Assembly: GCF_016801865.2 (NCBI RefSeq)
Contig: NC_068937.1
Coordinates: 72,443,601 to 72,507,600 of the forward strand
Reading direction: 5' to 3'
Length of the DNA: 64,000 nucleotides
Source of the DNA: Culex pipiens pallens
Lineage: Eukaryota > Arthropoda > Insecta > Diptera > Culicidae
Both the position numbers and the translations under genes were made by a program. A model generated the notes under the pieces. That model saw nothing but the letters and a program-made list of their open reading frames with translations, did no database searches and was not told where the DNA came from. Shown here one piece after another: positions 1 to 11,181 of the stretch (positions are counted from its first letter, which is position 1; each line of letters opens with the position of its first letter).

Positions 1-3000
1 TATTTTAACTAAATTTAAAAATAAATACTAAATTTAACTGAAATTAGTCAAATTGAAATAAATGTAACTCAATTTAATTTTTGTTATGAAATTTAACTTA
101 ATTAAGCCCAGTCAAACTTAATTTAACTAAATTAAATAAAATTAAAATTTAACGTAATCTAACCTTATTTAACTTAATTTAATCGTAGCTTGTTCAACTT
201 GAATCAACTTAATTTAACAACTTAATTTAAATTAATCCTAATTTAACTTAATTTAACCGTTTTTTTCAAACTTAGCTAAATTTTACTAAACTCAGCCAAT
301 CTTGACTAAATTTAACAATATTAACTAATTAAGCTTGATTAATTTTAATTCAACTAAATTAAACATAATTTATATAAATTTGAATTCATTAAAAAATCGG
401 TGAAATTTTAGTAAATTTTACTCAATTTAACTTAATATAACTCGATATATCTTAATTGAACTGATTCTAACTAAACATAAACTAAATTTAGCCTAATTCA
501 ACTGAATAAAATTGAATTCATCTTGATTTTTCTTAATTTTCCCTAATTTAACTTAATGTAAATTAACTTTACTAAATCCTACTTAATTTTAGTTAAATTA
601 ACTTAGTTCTACTTAATTTCACTTGATTTTTAATTTTACTTCATTTTACTAAATTTTACTTATTTTAACTAAGTTTCTTTAAAAAAATTAAATGAATTTA
701 TGTAAATCAAACTTAATTTAAATGAATTTAGCCAAATTTTACAAAATTAAATCAAATTTTACTATTTTTTTCTCAATATAACTTAATTTTACCTAATTTT
801 TATTTTAGTAATTTTGTCTGATTTAGCAAAATTCATATATAATTTTAACAATATTTAATCAAATCAACAAAAATTAAGTAAATTTATCGTAATTTACCTA
901 AATTTAACCAAATGTAACAGAATTTTATCAAATTTAGCCGAATTATAAAAAAATAACTAAATTAAACATTATTTTAGCAAAAAGCAGGCAGTCGAAAAAA
1001 CTTTATTTAACTGAATTCATTTTAATTTAACAAAATGTAACTGAATTGTACTTTTATTTAACTAAATTTAACTAAATTAAACAGAATTTAACTTAATTTA
1101 ATTTTTATTCAACTAAATTTAACTTAACATAACTAAACTAATCTAAATTTGGAAAAAAATCTTCTAAATTCTACTATCTGTGATTAAGTTTTACAAATTT
1201 AACTAAATTTAACTGATTTTTAGTACATTTTACAAAATATAACTAAATTTTACTGAATTTAATTCAATCAATTTAACTTAATTTAACATACGCTAAATAA
1301 AGTGTAATTTTTTTATTAACAGATTTTTTTTTACCTAAATAAATTTTATATGCATTTACGAAATTTAACTGAATTTAACTTGATTAAACATAATTAAACT
1401 TTAAACAAATTTAACAAAAGTTAACATAATTTTACTGAATTAAACTTAACTTTGCTTAATTCTTCCTTATTCTACGTAGTTTAACTTAATTTAACTTAAT
1501 CTAACCTACTTTAACTTAATTTTATATAATTTTATGAAAAAAAACTTAATTTAAACCCAACTCAACTTATTTTAACTTAACTAAACTATTTTTTTAACTT
1601 AACTAAATTTTACTAAACTTTGCCAAACTTGACTAAATTCAACAAAATTTAAAAAAATCAACAGAATTTTTCTTGATTTATCTTGATTTTTCTTAATTTA
1701 TTTATTTCAATTAAACCTATTTTTACTAAGTTTCACATAATTCAACTAAATTTAATTTAACTCAACTAAACTTCACCAAATTTAGCCAATTTTGACATGT
1801 TACTCAATTTTTCTAATGTTATCTAAATTTAAGTGAATTTAACAAAATTTAACCAAATTTAACTTTATTTTACTAAAATGTAATTAAGCTTATAAAATTG
1901 AACTGCATTTTGCTATATTTATCTTAATTAAAGTAAATTCAACAAATTTAACTGAAATAAAATCAATTGTACAAAATTTTTATCAATAATTTCGAAATTA
2001 AACTAACTCTAATTAAAGTTAACTAAATTTAAATAAATTTGTTAGCTAAATCTTACTACTAAAAAACTAAAATCAAATTACTTAAGCTAACTATATTAAA
2101 CAAAATTGTAATTAATTAAACTTAATGAAAAACTGAACTAAATTAAAACATATAACTAAATTTGAATCAACTTAATTTTACAAAATTTTATCTTTTTTCT
2201 AACTTTATATAAATTTAACTATTTGTTACTAATTTTTTATAAATTTTACACTATTTTACTAAATTTCAATGAATTACACATAAATAAAATCAGATGGACA
2301 AAATTTTACATAATTTTACTCCAATAAAGATAAATTTAGCCTAATTTATCTATATTCATCTTAATTTTACTTAATTTTACTAAATTTAGCTAAATTCTAC
2401 TAAAATGTACTCAATTTAACTTAATTTCGCTAAATTTAACTTAATTTCACTAAATTCAACTTAATTTCACTACATATAACTTAATACAACTTAATTTTAC
2501 TTAATATAACTAAATTAAACTGAATGTAACTTAATTTAACTAAATTTAACTAAATTCATCTATATTTCGCTAAATTTTACCATTTTCAATTAAATTTAAC
2601 TAAATTTAGTAGAATTCAGCTTGTTCATTTTTCTAAATTTAACTAAATTTCACCTAGTTAAACTAACTTTAACTAAATTGAAACTAGTTTAAATTAATTT
2701 TGTTAAATGTTTACTTATTTTTACTTAATTAAAATAAATTAGCTTGTTTTACCCTACTAGCCTTTTTAAAATATATTTAAATTTAACAACTTTTTTATTT
2801 ATATTTTTATTTAAGTTTTAGTAATTTTAACTAATTTACTAAATTTATATTCAATTTTAACTATTTTTTTCCAAATTTAACTTAAATTATCATAACTTTA
2901 CTGAACTCTGCTAAGTTGAGCAAAATTTAACTAAATTCAACTTAATTTAACTACATTTTGCTAAATTTTACAATATTTAATCAAATTAAAAAAAATTAAG

Positions 3001-4861
3001 CTTATTTAACTAGCAAAATTTAACCAAAAGTAGGACAATTTAAAAAAAATAACTAAATTAACCATTATTTTAACAAAATGCATCCAAATGTAACACAAAT
3101 TATACTTTATTTAATCATTAATCATACCTTAATTTAACTAAATTCATTTTAATGTTGCAGTATTTAACTGAATTTAACTTAATTTAGTTTTAATTTAACG
3201 CAATTTAATTTCATTTAACTTAGATAAACTGAATTTTAACTTAACCTAATTACCTAACCTAATTAAACATAATTTAACTAAATATAACTAAATTTAACTG
3301 AACAAAATTGGACAAAATTTTACTAATTTAACAAAATTAAACCAAATTTTACTGAATTAAATTAAAATTTAACGAAATTTCAATTATTTTAACTAAATTT
3401 AAAAATAAATACTAAATCTAACTGAAATTAGTCAAATTGAAATAAATGTAACTCAATTTAATTTTTGTTATGAAATTTAACTTAATTAAGCCCAGTCAAA
3501 CTTAATTTAACTAAATTAAATAAAATTAAAATTTAACGTAATCTAACCTTATTTAACTTAATTTAATCGTACCTTGTTCAACTTGAATCAACTTAATTTA
3601 ACAACTTAATTTAAATTAATCCTAATTTAACTTAATTTAACCGTTTTTTTTCAAACTTAGCTAAATTTTACTAAACTCAGCCAATCTTGACTAAATTTAA
3701 CAATATTAACTAATTTAGCTTGATTAATTTTAATTCAACTAAATTAAACATAATTTATATAAATTTGAATTCATTAAAAAATCGGTGAAATTTTAGTAAA
3801 TTTTACTCAATTTAATTTAATATAACTCGATATATCTTAATTGAACTGATTCTAACTAAACATAAACTAAATTTAGCCTAATTCAACTGAATAAAATTGA
3901 ATTTATCTTGATTTTTCTTAATTTTCCCTAATTTAACTTAATGTAAATTAACTTTACTAAATCCTACTTAATTTTAGTTAAATTAACTTAGTTCTACTTA
4001 ATTTCACTTGATTTTTAATTTTACTTCATTTTACTAAATTTTACTTATTTTAACTAAGTTTCTTCAAAAAAAATTAAATGAATTTATGTAAATCAAACTT
4101 AATTTAAATGAATTTAGCCAAATTTTACAAAATTAAATCAAATTTAACTATTTTTTTCTCAATATAACTTAATTTTACCTAATTTTTATTTTAGTGACTC
4201 TGTCTGATTTAGCAAAATTCATATATAATTTTAACAATATTTAATCAAATCAACAAAAATTAAGTAAATTTATCGTAATTTACCTAAATTTAACCAAATG
4301 TAACAGAATTTTATCAAATTTAACCGAATTATAAAAAAATAACTAAATTAAACATTATTTTAGCAAAAAGTAGGCAGTCGAAAAAACTTTATTTAACTGA
4401 ATTCATTTTAATTTTACAAAATGTAATTGAATTGTGTTTTTATTTAACTAAATTTAACTAAATTAAACAGAATTTAACTTAATTTAATTTTTATTTAACT
4501 AAATTTAACTTAACATAACTAAACTAATCTAAATTTGGAAAAAAATCTTCTAAATTCTACTATCTGTGATTAAGTTTTACAAATTTAACTAAATTTAACT
4601 GATTTTTAGTACATTTTACAAAATATAACTAAATTTTACTGAATTTAATTCAATCAATTTAACTTAATTTAACATACGCTAAATAAAGTGTAATTTTTTT
4701 ATTAACAGATTTTTTTTTACCTAAATAAATTTTATATGCATTTACGAAATTTAACTGAATTTAACTTGATTAAACATAATTAAACTTTAAACAAATTTAA
4801 CAAAAGTTAACATAATTTTACTGAATTAAACTTAACTTTGCTTAATTCTTCCTTATTCTAC
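1..4861. repeat. AT-rich decamer satellite, higher-order copies A and B (start)
   Basis: Almost the whole stretch is built from diverged versions of a 10-bp word, TAAATTTAAC, with hardly any G or C beyond the AAC/ACT positions. It also has a higher-order period: the sequence at position 1 recurs at 3385 and again at 6065, with variants conserved across copies. Copy A runs 1-3384. Copy B starts at 3385 and follows copy A closely up to 4861 (equivalent to about 1477 in copy A), where the captured gene fragment replaces about 1.3 kb of satellite. No open frame of note occurs. This could be pericentromeric or other heterochromatic satellite, but the location cannot be read from the window. Confidence 0.85.
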
Positions 4862-5527
4862 GTCCTTCGTCCCGGGGGAAGCGGGTTACGCCGGGAATCG
4901 GATACGCCGCTGGATCTGGTGCAGGAAATTGAGGGACGACTAGAGAAGCGCCCAGCGGAGGCGATGGTGAGTTACAGATTTTTCTAATTAAACCTAACCT
5001 AACTCATTATTTCACTTATTTCAGCGACCCGTCAACCTCGACCAGCTGCCAACCGTTTCCCACTTCCGACCAGCTTCATCAGTAGTATCGAACTACGACC
5101 CTGGCCGATGACCACAAGTCCATCTGTCCTCTCGACCCCCCTGGGGGTGTTGCCGTGCCGAGTTCAAAAAGAAAGCGTCCTGTCGCGAACCTTCTACTTT
5201 TCCCGCTCGAAGCACCAGCCGCAATTGTATGTCAACGTCCGCAATGATCGCACCGATATCCGGAGCTAAGGCCGATGACATGTTCCGGGGGAATTTGGCA
5301 GTCGTACGAGCAGCCTCACGTGAAAGTGAAATGAGGAACAAGCTACAAGTACAAATCGACGATGAGAACCGGTGCAGTCAGTCGCGTAGATTTCGGCGAG
5401 TTGCCGGAAGACGAGCAACCCATTGGAAGTTCCACGAGTACGAGGCGACCATGACCATGAAGACCTACCAAAAGCTGAAGCAGTTTGCAGCAAATTAACC
5501 TAAATTTAACACCATTTAATCAAAATT
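4862..5527 (+). pseudogene. captured host-gene fragment with a 58-bp intron
   Basis: This GC-richer island interrupts the AT satellite. An open frame from 4862 to 4966 reads through residues such as LDLVQEIEGRLEKRPAEAM, then meets a good splice donor (gtgagt at 4967). A pyrimidine-rich acceptor ends at 5024, and the same phase continues from 5025 as RPVNLDQLPTVSHFRPASS to a stop at 5109-5111. The 58-bp intron is typical in size for Diptera. Downstream, other frames still look coding, for example a C-terminal piece ending TYQKLKQFAAN just before a stop at 5496-5498, so the gene is broken or frameshifted. I do not recognise the protein. The retained intron argues for DNA-level capture rather than retroposition. 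Confidence 0.55.
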
Positions 5528-6883
5528 ACCTAAGTTTTAGTAATTTTAACTAATTTACTAAATTTATATTCAATTTTAACTATTTTTTTCCAAATTTAAC
5601 TTAAATTATCATAACTTTACTGAACTCTGCTAAGTTGAGCAAAATTTAACTAAATTCAACTTAATTTAACTACATTTTGCTAAATTTTACAATATTTAAT
5701 CAAATTTAAAAAAATTAAGCTTAAAAAAAATAACTAAACTAACCATTATTTTAACAAAATGCATCCAAATGTAACACAAATTATACTTTATTTAATCATT
5801 AATCTACCTTAATTTAACTAAATTCATTTTAATGTTACAGTATTTAACTGAATTTAACTTAATTTAGTTTTAATTTAACGCAATTTAATTTCATTTAACT
5901 TAGATAAACTGAATTTTAACTTAACCTAATTACCTAACCTAATTAAACATAATTTAACTAAATATAACCAAATTTAACTGAACAAAATTGGACAAAATTT
6001 TACTAATTTAACAAAATTAAACCAAATTTTACTGAATTAAATTAAAATTTAACGAAATTTCAATTATTTTAACTAAATTTAAAAATAAATACTAAATTTA
6101 ACTGAAATTAGTCAAATTGAAATAAATGTAACTCAATTTAATTTTTGTTATGAAATTTAACTTAATTAAGCCCAGTCAAACTTAATTTAACTAAATTAAA
6201 TAAAATTAAAATGTAACGTAATCTAACCTTATTTAACTTAATTTAATCGTAGCTTGTTCAACTTGAATCAACTTAATTTAACAACTTAATTTAAATTAAT
6301 CCTAATTTAACTTAATTTAACCGTTTTTTTTAAACTTAGCTAAATTTTACTAAACTCAGCCAATCTTGACTAAATTTAACAATATTAACTAATTAAGCTT
6401 GATTAATTTTAATTCAACTAAATTAAACATAATTTATATAAATTTGAATTCATTAAAAAATCGGTGAAATTTTAGTAAATTTTACTCAATTTAACTTAAT
6501 ATAACTCGATATATCTTAATTGAACTGATTCTAACTAAACATAAACTAAATTTAGCCTAATTCAACTGAATAAAATTGAATTCATCTTGATTTTTCTTAA
6601 TTTTCCCTAATTTAACTTAATGTAAATTAACTTTACTAAATCCTACTTAATTTTAGTTAAATTAACTTAGTTCTACTTAATTTCACTTGATTTTTAATTT
6701 TACTTCATTTTACTAAATTTTACTTATTTTAACTAAGTTTCTTTAAAAAAATTAAATGAATTTATGTAAATCAAACTTAATTTAAATGAATTTAGCCAAA
6801 TTTTACAAAATTAAATCAAATTTTACTATTTTTTTCTCAATATAACTTAATTTTACCTAATTTTTATTTTAGTAATTTTGTCT
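5528..6883. repeat. AT-rich decamer satellite, rest of copy B and start of copy C
   Basis: The sequence rejoins satellite copy A at a point matching about 2814 and runs to the end of copy B near 6064. Copy C then begins at 6065, repeating the opening of the window. Copy B lacks a few short segments present in copy A, such as the part near 5722 that matches about 3005-3040. Copy C proceeds in register with copy A until the tRNA array interrupts it at 6884. Confidence 0.8.
6870..6883. other. left 14-bp direct repeat flanking the tRNA array
   Basis: The 14-bp word TAGTAATTTTGTCT lies immediately left of the array and again at 11168-11181 immediately right of it. Satellite copy A holds a single copy at 806-819, followed by the same sequence found right of the array. 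This is the pattern of a target-site duplication with an empty allele for comparison. Confidence 0.7.
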
Positions 6884-6956
6884 CTTTAGGGACGACATTC
6901 GAAAGAAACGACGACTGTTGGTATCCAACTGATCCACGAAGCGAAAAAAATCACCG

Positions 6957-7029
6957 GGCTCCAGGCGGGACTTGAACCCGCAACCTCCTCATTAGTACTG
7001 AGACGCACTGCCAATTGTACCACTGAGGC
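6957..7029 (-). tRNA. tRNA-like gene, anticodon ACT, inverted unit
   Basis: The same 73-nt gene as the eight direct copies but on the opposite strand. It belongs to the single inverted unit at the left end of the array, head to head with the direct units; the junction is an A-run near 7407-7416. The T-run terminator lies at its 3' side (minus strand). Confidence 0.7.
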
Positions 7030-7746
7030 CCTTGAGATTCTAGATGTCTCAAGCCACCTTAGTGCTACGTGTGACAATTTGGTATCTTTTCCAGCCTGAG
7101 AACAGTAGACTTAGATCGCTTTGTGTTCAGTCGGTATCGTCATCATCGTCGTCTCTTTCTGGCGAATGCCGCTGAGCAGGAAGAGTGAGACTATGGCTTC
7201 ATCCAGGAAGATCACAGCGGGGTTTGCTGCTTGTTATCCCTTTCGAGGCATGGGCTCCCGTTTCTTGCTCGGAACGGTTCGCATTACTGCAATGGATTTT
7301 TATTATTGTTTTGTATCGACACTAACGACATGTCTCCGATTTTTACTTTAGGGACGACATTCGAAAGAAACGACGACTGTTGGTATCCAACTGATCCACG
7401 AAGCGAAAAAAAAAAATGTCGTCCCTAAAGTAAAAATCGGAGACATGTCGTTAGTGTCGATACAAAACAATAATAAAAATCCATTGCAGTAATGCGAACC
7501 GTTCCGAGCAAGAAACGGGAGCCCATGCCTCGAAAGGGATAACAAGCAGCAAACCCCGCTGTGATCTTCCTGGATGAAGCCATAGTCTCACTCTTCCTGC
7601 TCAGCGGCATTCGCCAGAAAGAGACGACGATGATGACGATACCGACTGAACACAAAGCGATCTAAGTCTACTGTTCTCAGGCTGGAAAAGATACCAAATT
7701 GTCACACGTAGCACTAAGGTGGCTTGAGACATCTAGAATCTCAAGG

Positions 7747-7819
7747 GCCTCAGTGGTACAATTGGCAGTGCGTCTCAGTACTAATGAGGAGGTTGCGGGT
7801 TCAAGTCCCGCCTGGAGCC
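7747..7819 (+). tRNA. tRNA-like gene, class I fold, anticodon ACT (would read Ser AGU)
   Basis: The acceptor stem is GCCTCAG with CTGGAGC, with one C-A mismatch (3:70) and one T-G wobble. The D stem GTAC/GTGC is fully paired, with loop AATTGGCA. The anticodon stem TCTCA/TGAGG pairs, with loop GTACTAA giving U33 and anticodon ACT. The variable loop is only AGGTT, and the T stem GCGGG/CCCGC is perfect around TTCAAGT. A box (TGGTACAATTGG) and B box (GGTTCAAGTCC) fit RNA polymerase III consensus, and a T7 run follows at about 7826. Two more G-C pairs extend the acceptor outward. Serine tRNAs are class II with a long variable arm, so a class I body with ACT is anomalous. It may be an anticodon-mutated tRNA, a tRNA-derived repeat or a pseudogene. 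Confidence 0.7.
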
Positions 7820-8208
7820 CGGTGATTTTTTTCGCTTCGTGGATCAGTTGGATACCAACAGTCGTCGTTTCTTTCGAATGTCGTCCCTAAAGTAAAAATC
7901 GGAGACATGTCGTTAGTGTCGATACAAAACAATAATAAAAATCCATTGCAGTAATGCGAACCGTTCCGAGCAAGAAACGGGAGCCCATGCCTCGAAAGGG
8001 ATAACAAGCAGCAAACCCCGCTGTGATCTTCCTGGATGAAGCCATAGTCTCACTCTTCCTGCTCAGCGGCATTCGCCAGAAAGAGACGACGATGATGACG
8101 ATACCGACTGAACACAAAGCGATCTAAGTCTACTGTTCTCAGGCTGGAAAAGATACCAAATTGTCACACGTAGCACTAAGGTGGCTTGAGACATCTAGAA
8201 TCTCAAGG

Positions 8209-8281
8209 GCCTCAGTGGTACAATTGGCAGTGCGTCTCAGTACTAATGAGGAGGTTGCGGGTTCAAGTCCCGCCTGGAGCC
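8209..8281 (+). tRNA. tRNA-like gene, anticodon ACT, direct unit 2
   Basis: Reads the same as the copy at 7747. The downstream T-run here is eight rather than seven, which makes this unit 463 bp long. Confidence 0.7.
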
Positions 8282-8671
8282 CGGTGATTTTTTTTCGCTT
8301 CGTGGATCAGTTGGATACCAACAGTCGTCGTTTCTTTCGAATGTCGTCCCTAAAGTAAAAATCGGAGACATGTCGTTAGTGTCGATACAAAACAATAATA
8401 AAAATCCATTGCAGTAATGCGAACCGTTCCGAGCAAGAAACGGGAGCCCATGCCTCGAAAGGGATAACAAGCAGCAAACCCCGCTGTGATCTTCCTGGAT
8501 GAAGCCATAGTCTCACTCTTCCTGCTCAGCGGCATTCGCCAGAAAGAGACGACGATGATGACGATACCGACTGAACACAAAGCGATCTAAGTCTACTGTT
8601 CTCAGGCTGGAAAAGATACCAAATTGTCACACGTAGCACTAAGGTGGCTTGAGACATCTAGAATCTCAAGG

Positions 8672-8744
8672 GCCTCAGTGGTACAATTGGCAGTGCGTCT
8701 CAGTACTAATGAGGAGGTTGCGGGTTCAAGTCCCGCCTGGAGCC
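8672..8744 (+). tRNA. tRNA-like gene, anticodon ACT, direct unit 3
   Basis: Same fold and boxes as the 7747 copy; I noticed no substitution within the gene. Confidence 0.7.
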
Positions 8745-9133
8745 CGGTGATTTTTTTCGCTTCGTGGATCAGTTGGATACCAACAGTCGTCGTTTCTTTC
8801 GAATGTCGTCCCTAAAGTAAAAATCGGAGACATGTCGTTAGTGTCGATACAAAACAATAATAAAAATCCATTGCAGTAATGCGAACCGTTCCGAGCAAGA
8901 AACGGGAGCCCATGCCTCGAAAGGGATAACAAGCAGCAAACCCCGCTGTGATCTTCCTGGATGAAGCCATAGTCTCACTCTTCCTGCTCAGCGGCATTCG
9001 CCAGAAAGAGACGACGATGATGACGATACCGACTGAACACAAAGCGATCTAAGTCTACTGTTCTCAGGCTGGAAAAGATACCAAATTGTCACACGTAGCA
9101 CTAAGGTGGCTTGAGACATCTAGAATCTCAAGG

Positions 9134-9206
9134 GCCTCAGTGGTACAATTGGCAGTGCGTCTCAGTACTAATGAGGAGGTTGCGGGTTCAAGTCCCGCCT
9201 GGAGCC
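9134..9206 (+). tRNA. tRNA-like gene, anticodon ACT, direct unit 4
   Basis: Same fold and boxes as the 7747 copy, with a T7 terminator run. Confidence 0.7.
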
Positions 9207-9595
9207 CGGTGATTTTTTTCGCTTCGTGGATCAGTTGGATACCAACAGTCGTCGTTTCTTTCGAATGTCGTCCCTAAAGTAAAAATCGGAGACATGTCGT
9301 TAGTGTCGATACAAAACAATAATAAAAATCCATTGCAGTAATGCGAACCGTTCCGAGCAAGAAACGGGAGCCCATGCCTCGAAAGGGATAACAAGCAGCA
9401 AACCCCGCTGTGATCTTCCTGGATGAAGCCATAGTCTCACTCTTCCTGCTCAGCGGCATTCGCCAGAAAGAGACGACGATGATGACGATACCGACTGAAC
9501 ACAAAGCGATCTAAGTCTACTGTTCTCAGGCTGGAAAAGATACCAAATTGTCACACGTAGCACTAAGGTGGCTTGAGACATCTAGAATCTCAAGG

Positions 9596-9668
9596 GCCTC
9601 AGTGGTACAATTGGCAGTGCGTCTCAGTACTAATGAGGAGGTTGCGGGTTCAAGTCCCGCCTGGAGCC
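9596..9668 (+). tRNA. tRNA-like gene, anticodon ACT, direct unit 5
   Basis: Same fold and boxes as the 7747 copy, with a T7 terminator run. Confidence 0.7.
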
Positions 9669-10057
9669 CGGTGATTTTTTTCGCTTCGTGGATCAGTTGG
9701 ATACCAACAGTCGTCGTTTCTTTCGAATGTCGTCCCTAAAGTAAAAATCGGAGACATGTCGTTAGTGTCGATACAAAACAATAATAAAAATCCATTGCAG
9801 TAATGCGAACCGTTCCGAGCAAGAAACGGGAGCCCATGCCTCGAAAGGGATAACAAGCAGCAAACCCCGCTGTGATCTTCCTGGATGAAGCCATAGTCTC
9901 ACTCTTCCTGCTCAGCGGCATTCGCCAGAAAGAGACGACGATGATGACGATACCGACTGAACACAAAGCGATCTAAGTCTACTGTTCTCAGGCTGGAAAA
10001 GATACCAAATTGTCACACGTAGCACTAAGGTGGCTTGAGACATCTAGAATCTCAAGG

Positions 10058-10130
10058 GCCTCAGTGGTACAATTGGCAGTGCGTCTCAGTACTAATGAGG
10101 AGGTTGCGGGTTCAAGTCCCGCCTGGAGCC
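10058..10130 (+). tRNA. tRNA-like gene, anticodon ACT, direct unit 6
   Basis: The tRNA is unchanged. About 40 bp downstream this unit carries the one clear substitution I saw in the array (caactgtcg instead of caacagtcg). Confidence 0.7.
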
Positions 10131-10519
10131 CGGTGATTTTTTTCGCTTCGTGGATCAGTTGGATACCAACTGTCGTCGTTTCTTTCGAATGTCGTCCCTA
10201 AAGTAAAAATCGGAGACATGTCGTTAGTGTCGATACAAAACAATAATAAAAATCCATTGCAGTAATGCGAACCGTTCCGAGCAAGAAACGGGAGCCCATG
10301 CCTCGAAAGGGATAACAAGCAGCAAACCCCGCTGTGATCTTCCTGGATGAAGCCATAGTCTCACTCTTCCTGCTCAGCGGCATTCGCCAGAAAGAGACGA
10401 CGATGATGACGATACCGACTGAACACAAAGCGATCTAAGTCTACTGTTCTCAGGCTGGAAAAGATACCAAATTGTCACACGTAGCACTAAGGTGGCTTGA
10501 GACATCTAGAATCTCAAGG

Positions 10520-10592
10520 GCCTCAGTGGTACAATTGGCAGTGCGTCTCAGTACTAATGAGGAGGTTGCGGGTTCAAGTCCCGCCTGGAGCC
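10520..10592 (+). tRNA. tRNA-like gene, anticodon ACT, direct unit 7
   Basis: Same fold and boxes as the 7747 copy, with a T7 terminator run. Confidence 0.7.
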
Positions 10593-10981
10593 CGGTGATT
10601 TTTTTCGCTTCGTGGATCAGTTGGATACCAACAGTCGTCGTTTCTTTCGAATGTCGTCCCTAAAGTAAAAATCGGAGACATGTCGTTAGTGTCGATACAA
10701 AACAATAATAAAAATCCATTGCAGTAATGCGAACCGTTCCGAGCAAGAAACGGGAGCCCATGCCTCGAAAGGGATAACAAGCAGCAAACCCCGCTGTGAT
10801 CTTCCTGGATGAAGCCATAGTCTCACTCTTCCTGCTCAGCGGCATTCGCCAGAAAGAGACGACGATGATGACGATACCGACTGAACACAAAGCGATCTAA
10901 GTCTACTGTTCTCAGGCTGGAAAAGATACCAAATTGTCACACGTAGCACTAAGGTGGCTTGAGACATCTAGAATCTCAAGG

Positions 10982-11054
10982 GCCTCAGTGGTACAATTGG
11001 CAGTGCGTCTCAGTACTAATGAGGAGGTTGCGGGTTCAAGTCCCGCCTGGAGCC
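10982..11054 (+). tRNA. tRNA-like gene, anticodon ACT, direct unit 8
   Basis: Last complete tRNA of the array. The following unit is cut off at 11167 before its tRNA, where the satellite resumes. Confidence 0.7.
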
Positions 11055-11167
11055 CGGTGATTTTTTTCGCTTCGTGGATCAGTTGGATACCAACAGTCGT
11101 CGTTTCTTTCGAATGTCGTCCCTAAAGTAAAAATCGGAGACATGTCGTTAGTGTCGATACAAAACAA

Positions 11168-11181
11168 TAGTAATTTTGTCT
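11168..11181. other. right 14-bp direct repeat flanking the tRNA array
   Basis: Exact partner of the 6870-6883 word. Satellite copy C continues directly after it. Confidence 0.7.

Larger units (their letters stand above)
6884..11167 (+). repeat. tandem array of ~462-bp units, each with a tRNA gene
   Basis: One inverted unit (6884 to about 7410) is followed by eight direct units and a partial ninth that ends at 11167. Unit spacing is 462 bp, except one of 463 bp caused by an extra T in the T-run behind the tRNA at 8209. The units look almost identical; one clear substitution lies near 10170. Each unit holds a 73-nt tRNA-like gene with intact internal A and B boxes and a run of seven or eight T just downstream, which suits RNA polymerase III termination. 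The remaining 390 bp has no convincing ORF; the short frames in it are by-products. Homogeneity suggests recent amplification, possibly rolling-circle or unequal exchange, but assembly collapse or expansion cannot be judged here. Confidence 0.85.

Noticed and set aside
5080..5110. TTCATCAGTAG near the captured gene as another hammerhead core
   Set aside because: No GAAA box or pairing stems in the expected places.
6886..11125. Repeated 63-76-residue frames in every tRNA unit on both strands
   Set aside because: They overlap the tRNA or lie in its spacer, change with single-base slips, and show no domain.
6884..11167. CRISPR-like regular repeat array
   Set aside because: Units are 462 bp and essentially identical throughout, with no variable spacers; each carries a polymerase III-type tRNA gene in a eukaryotic context.
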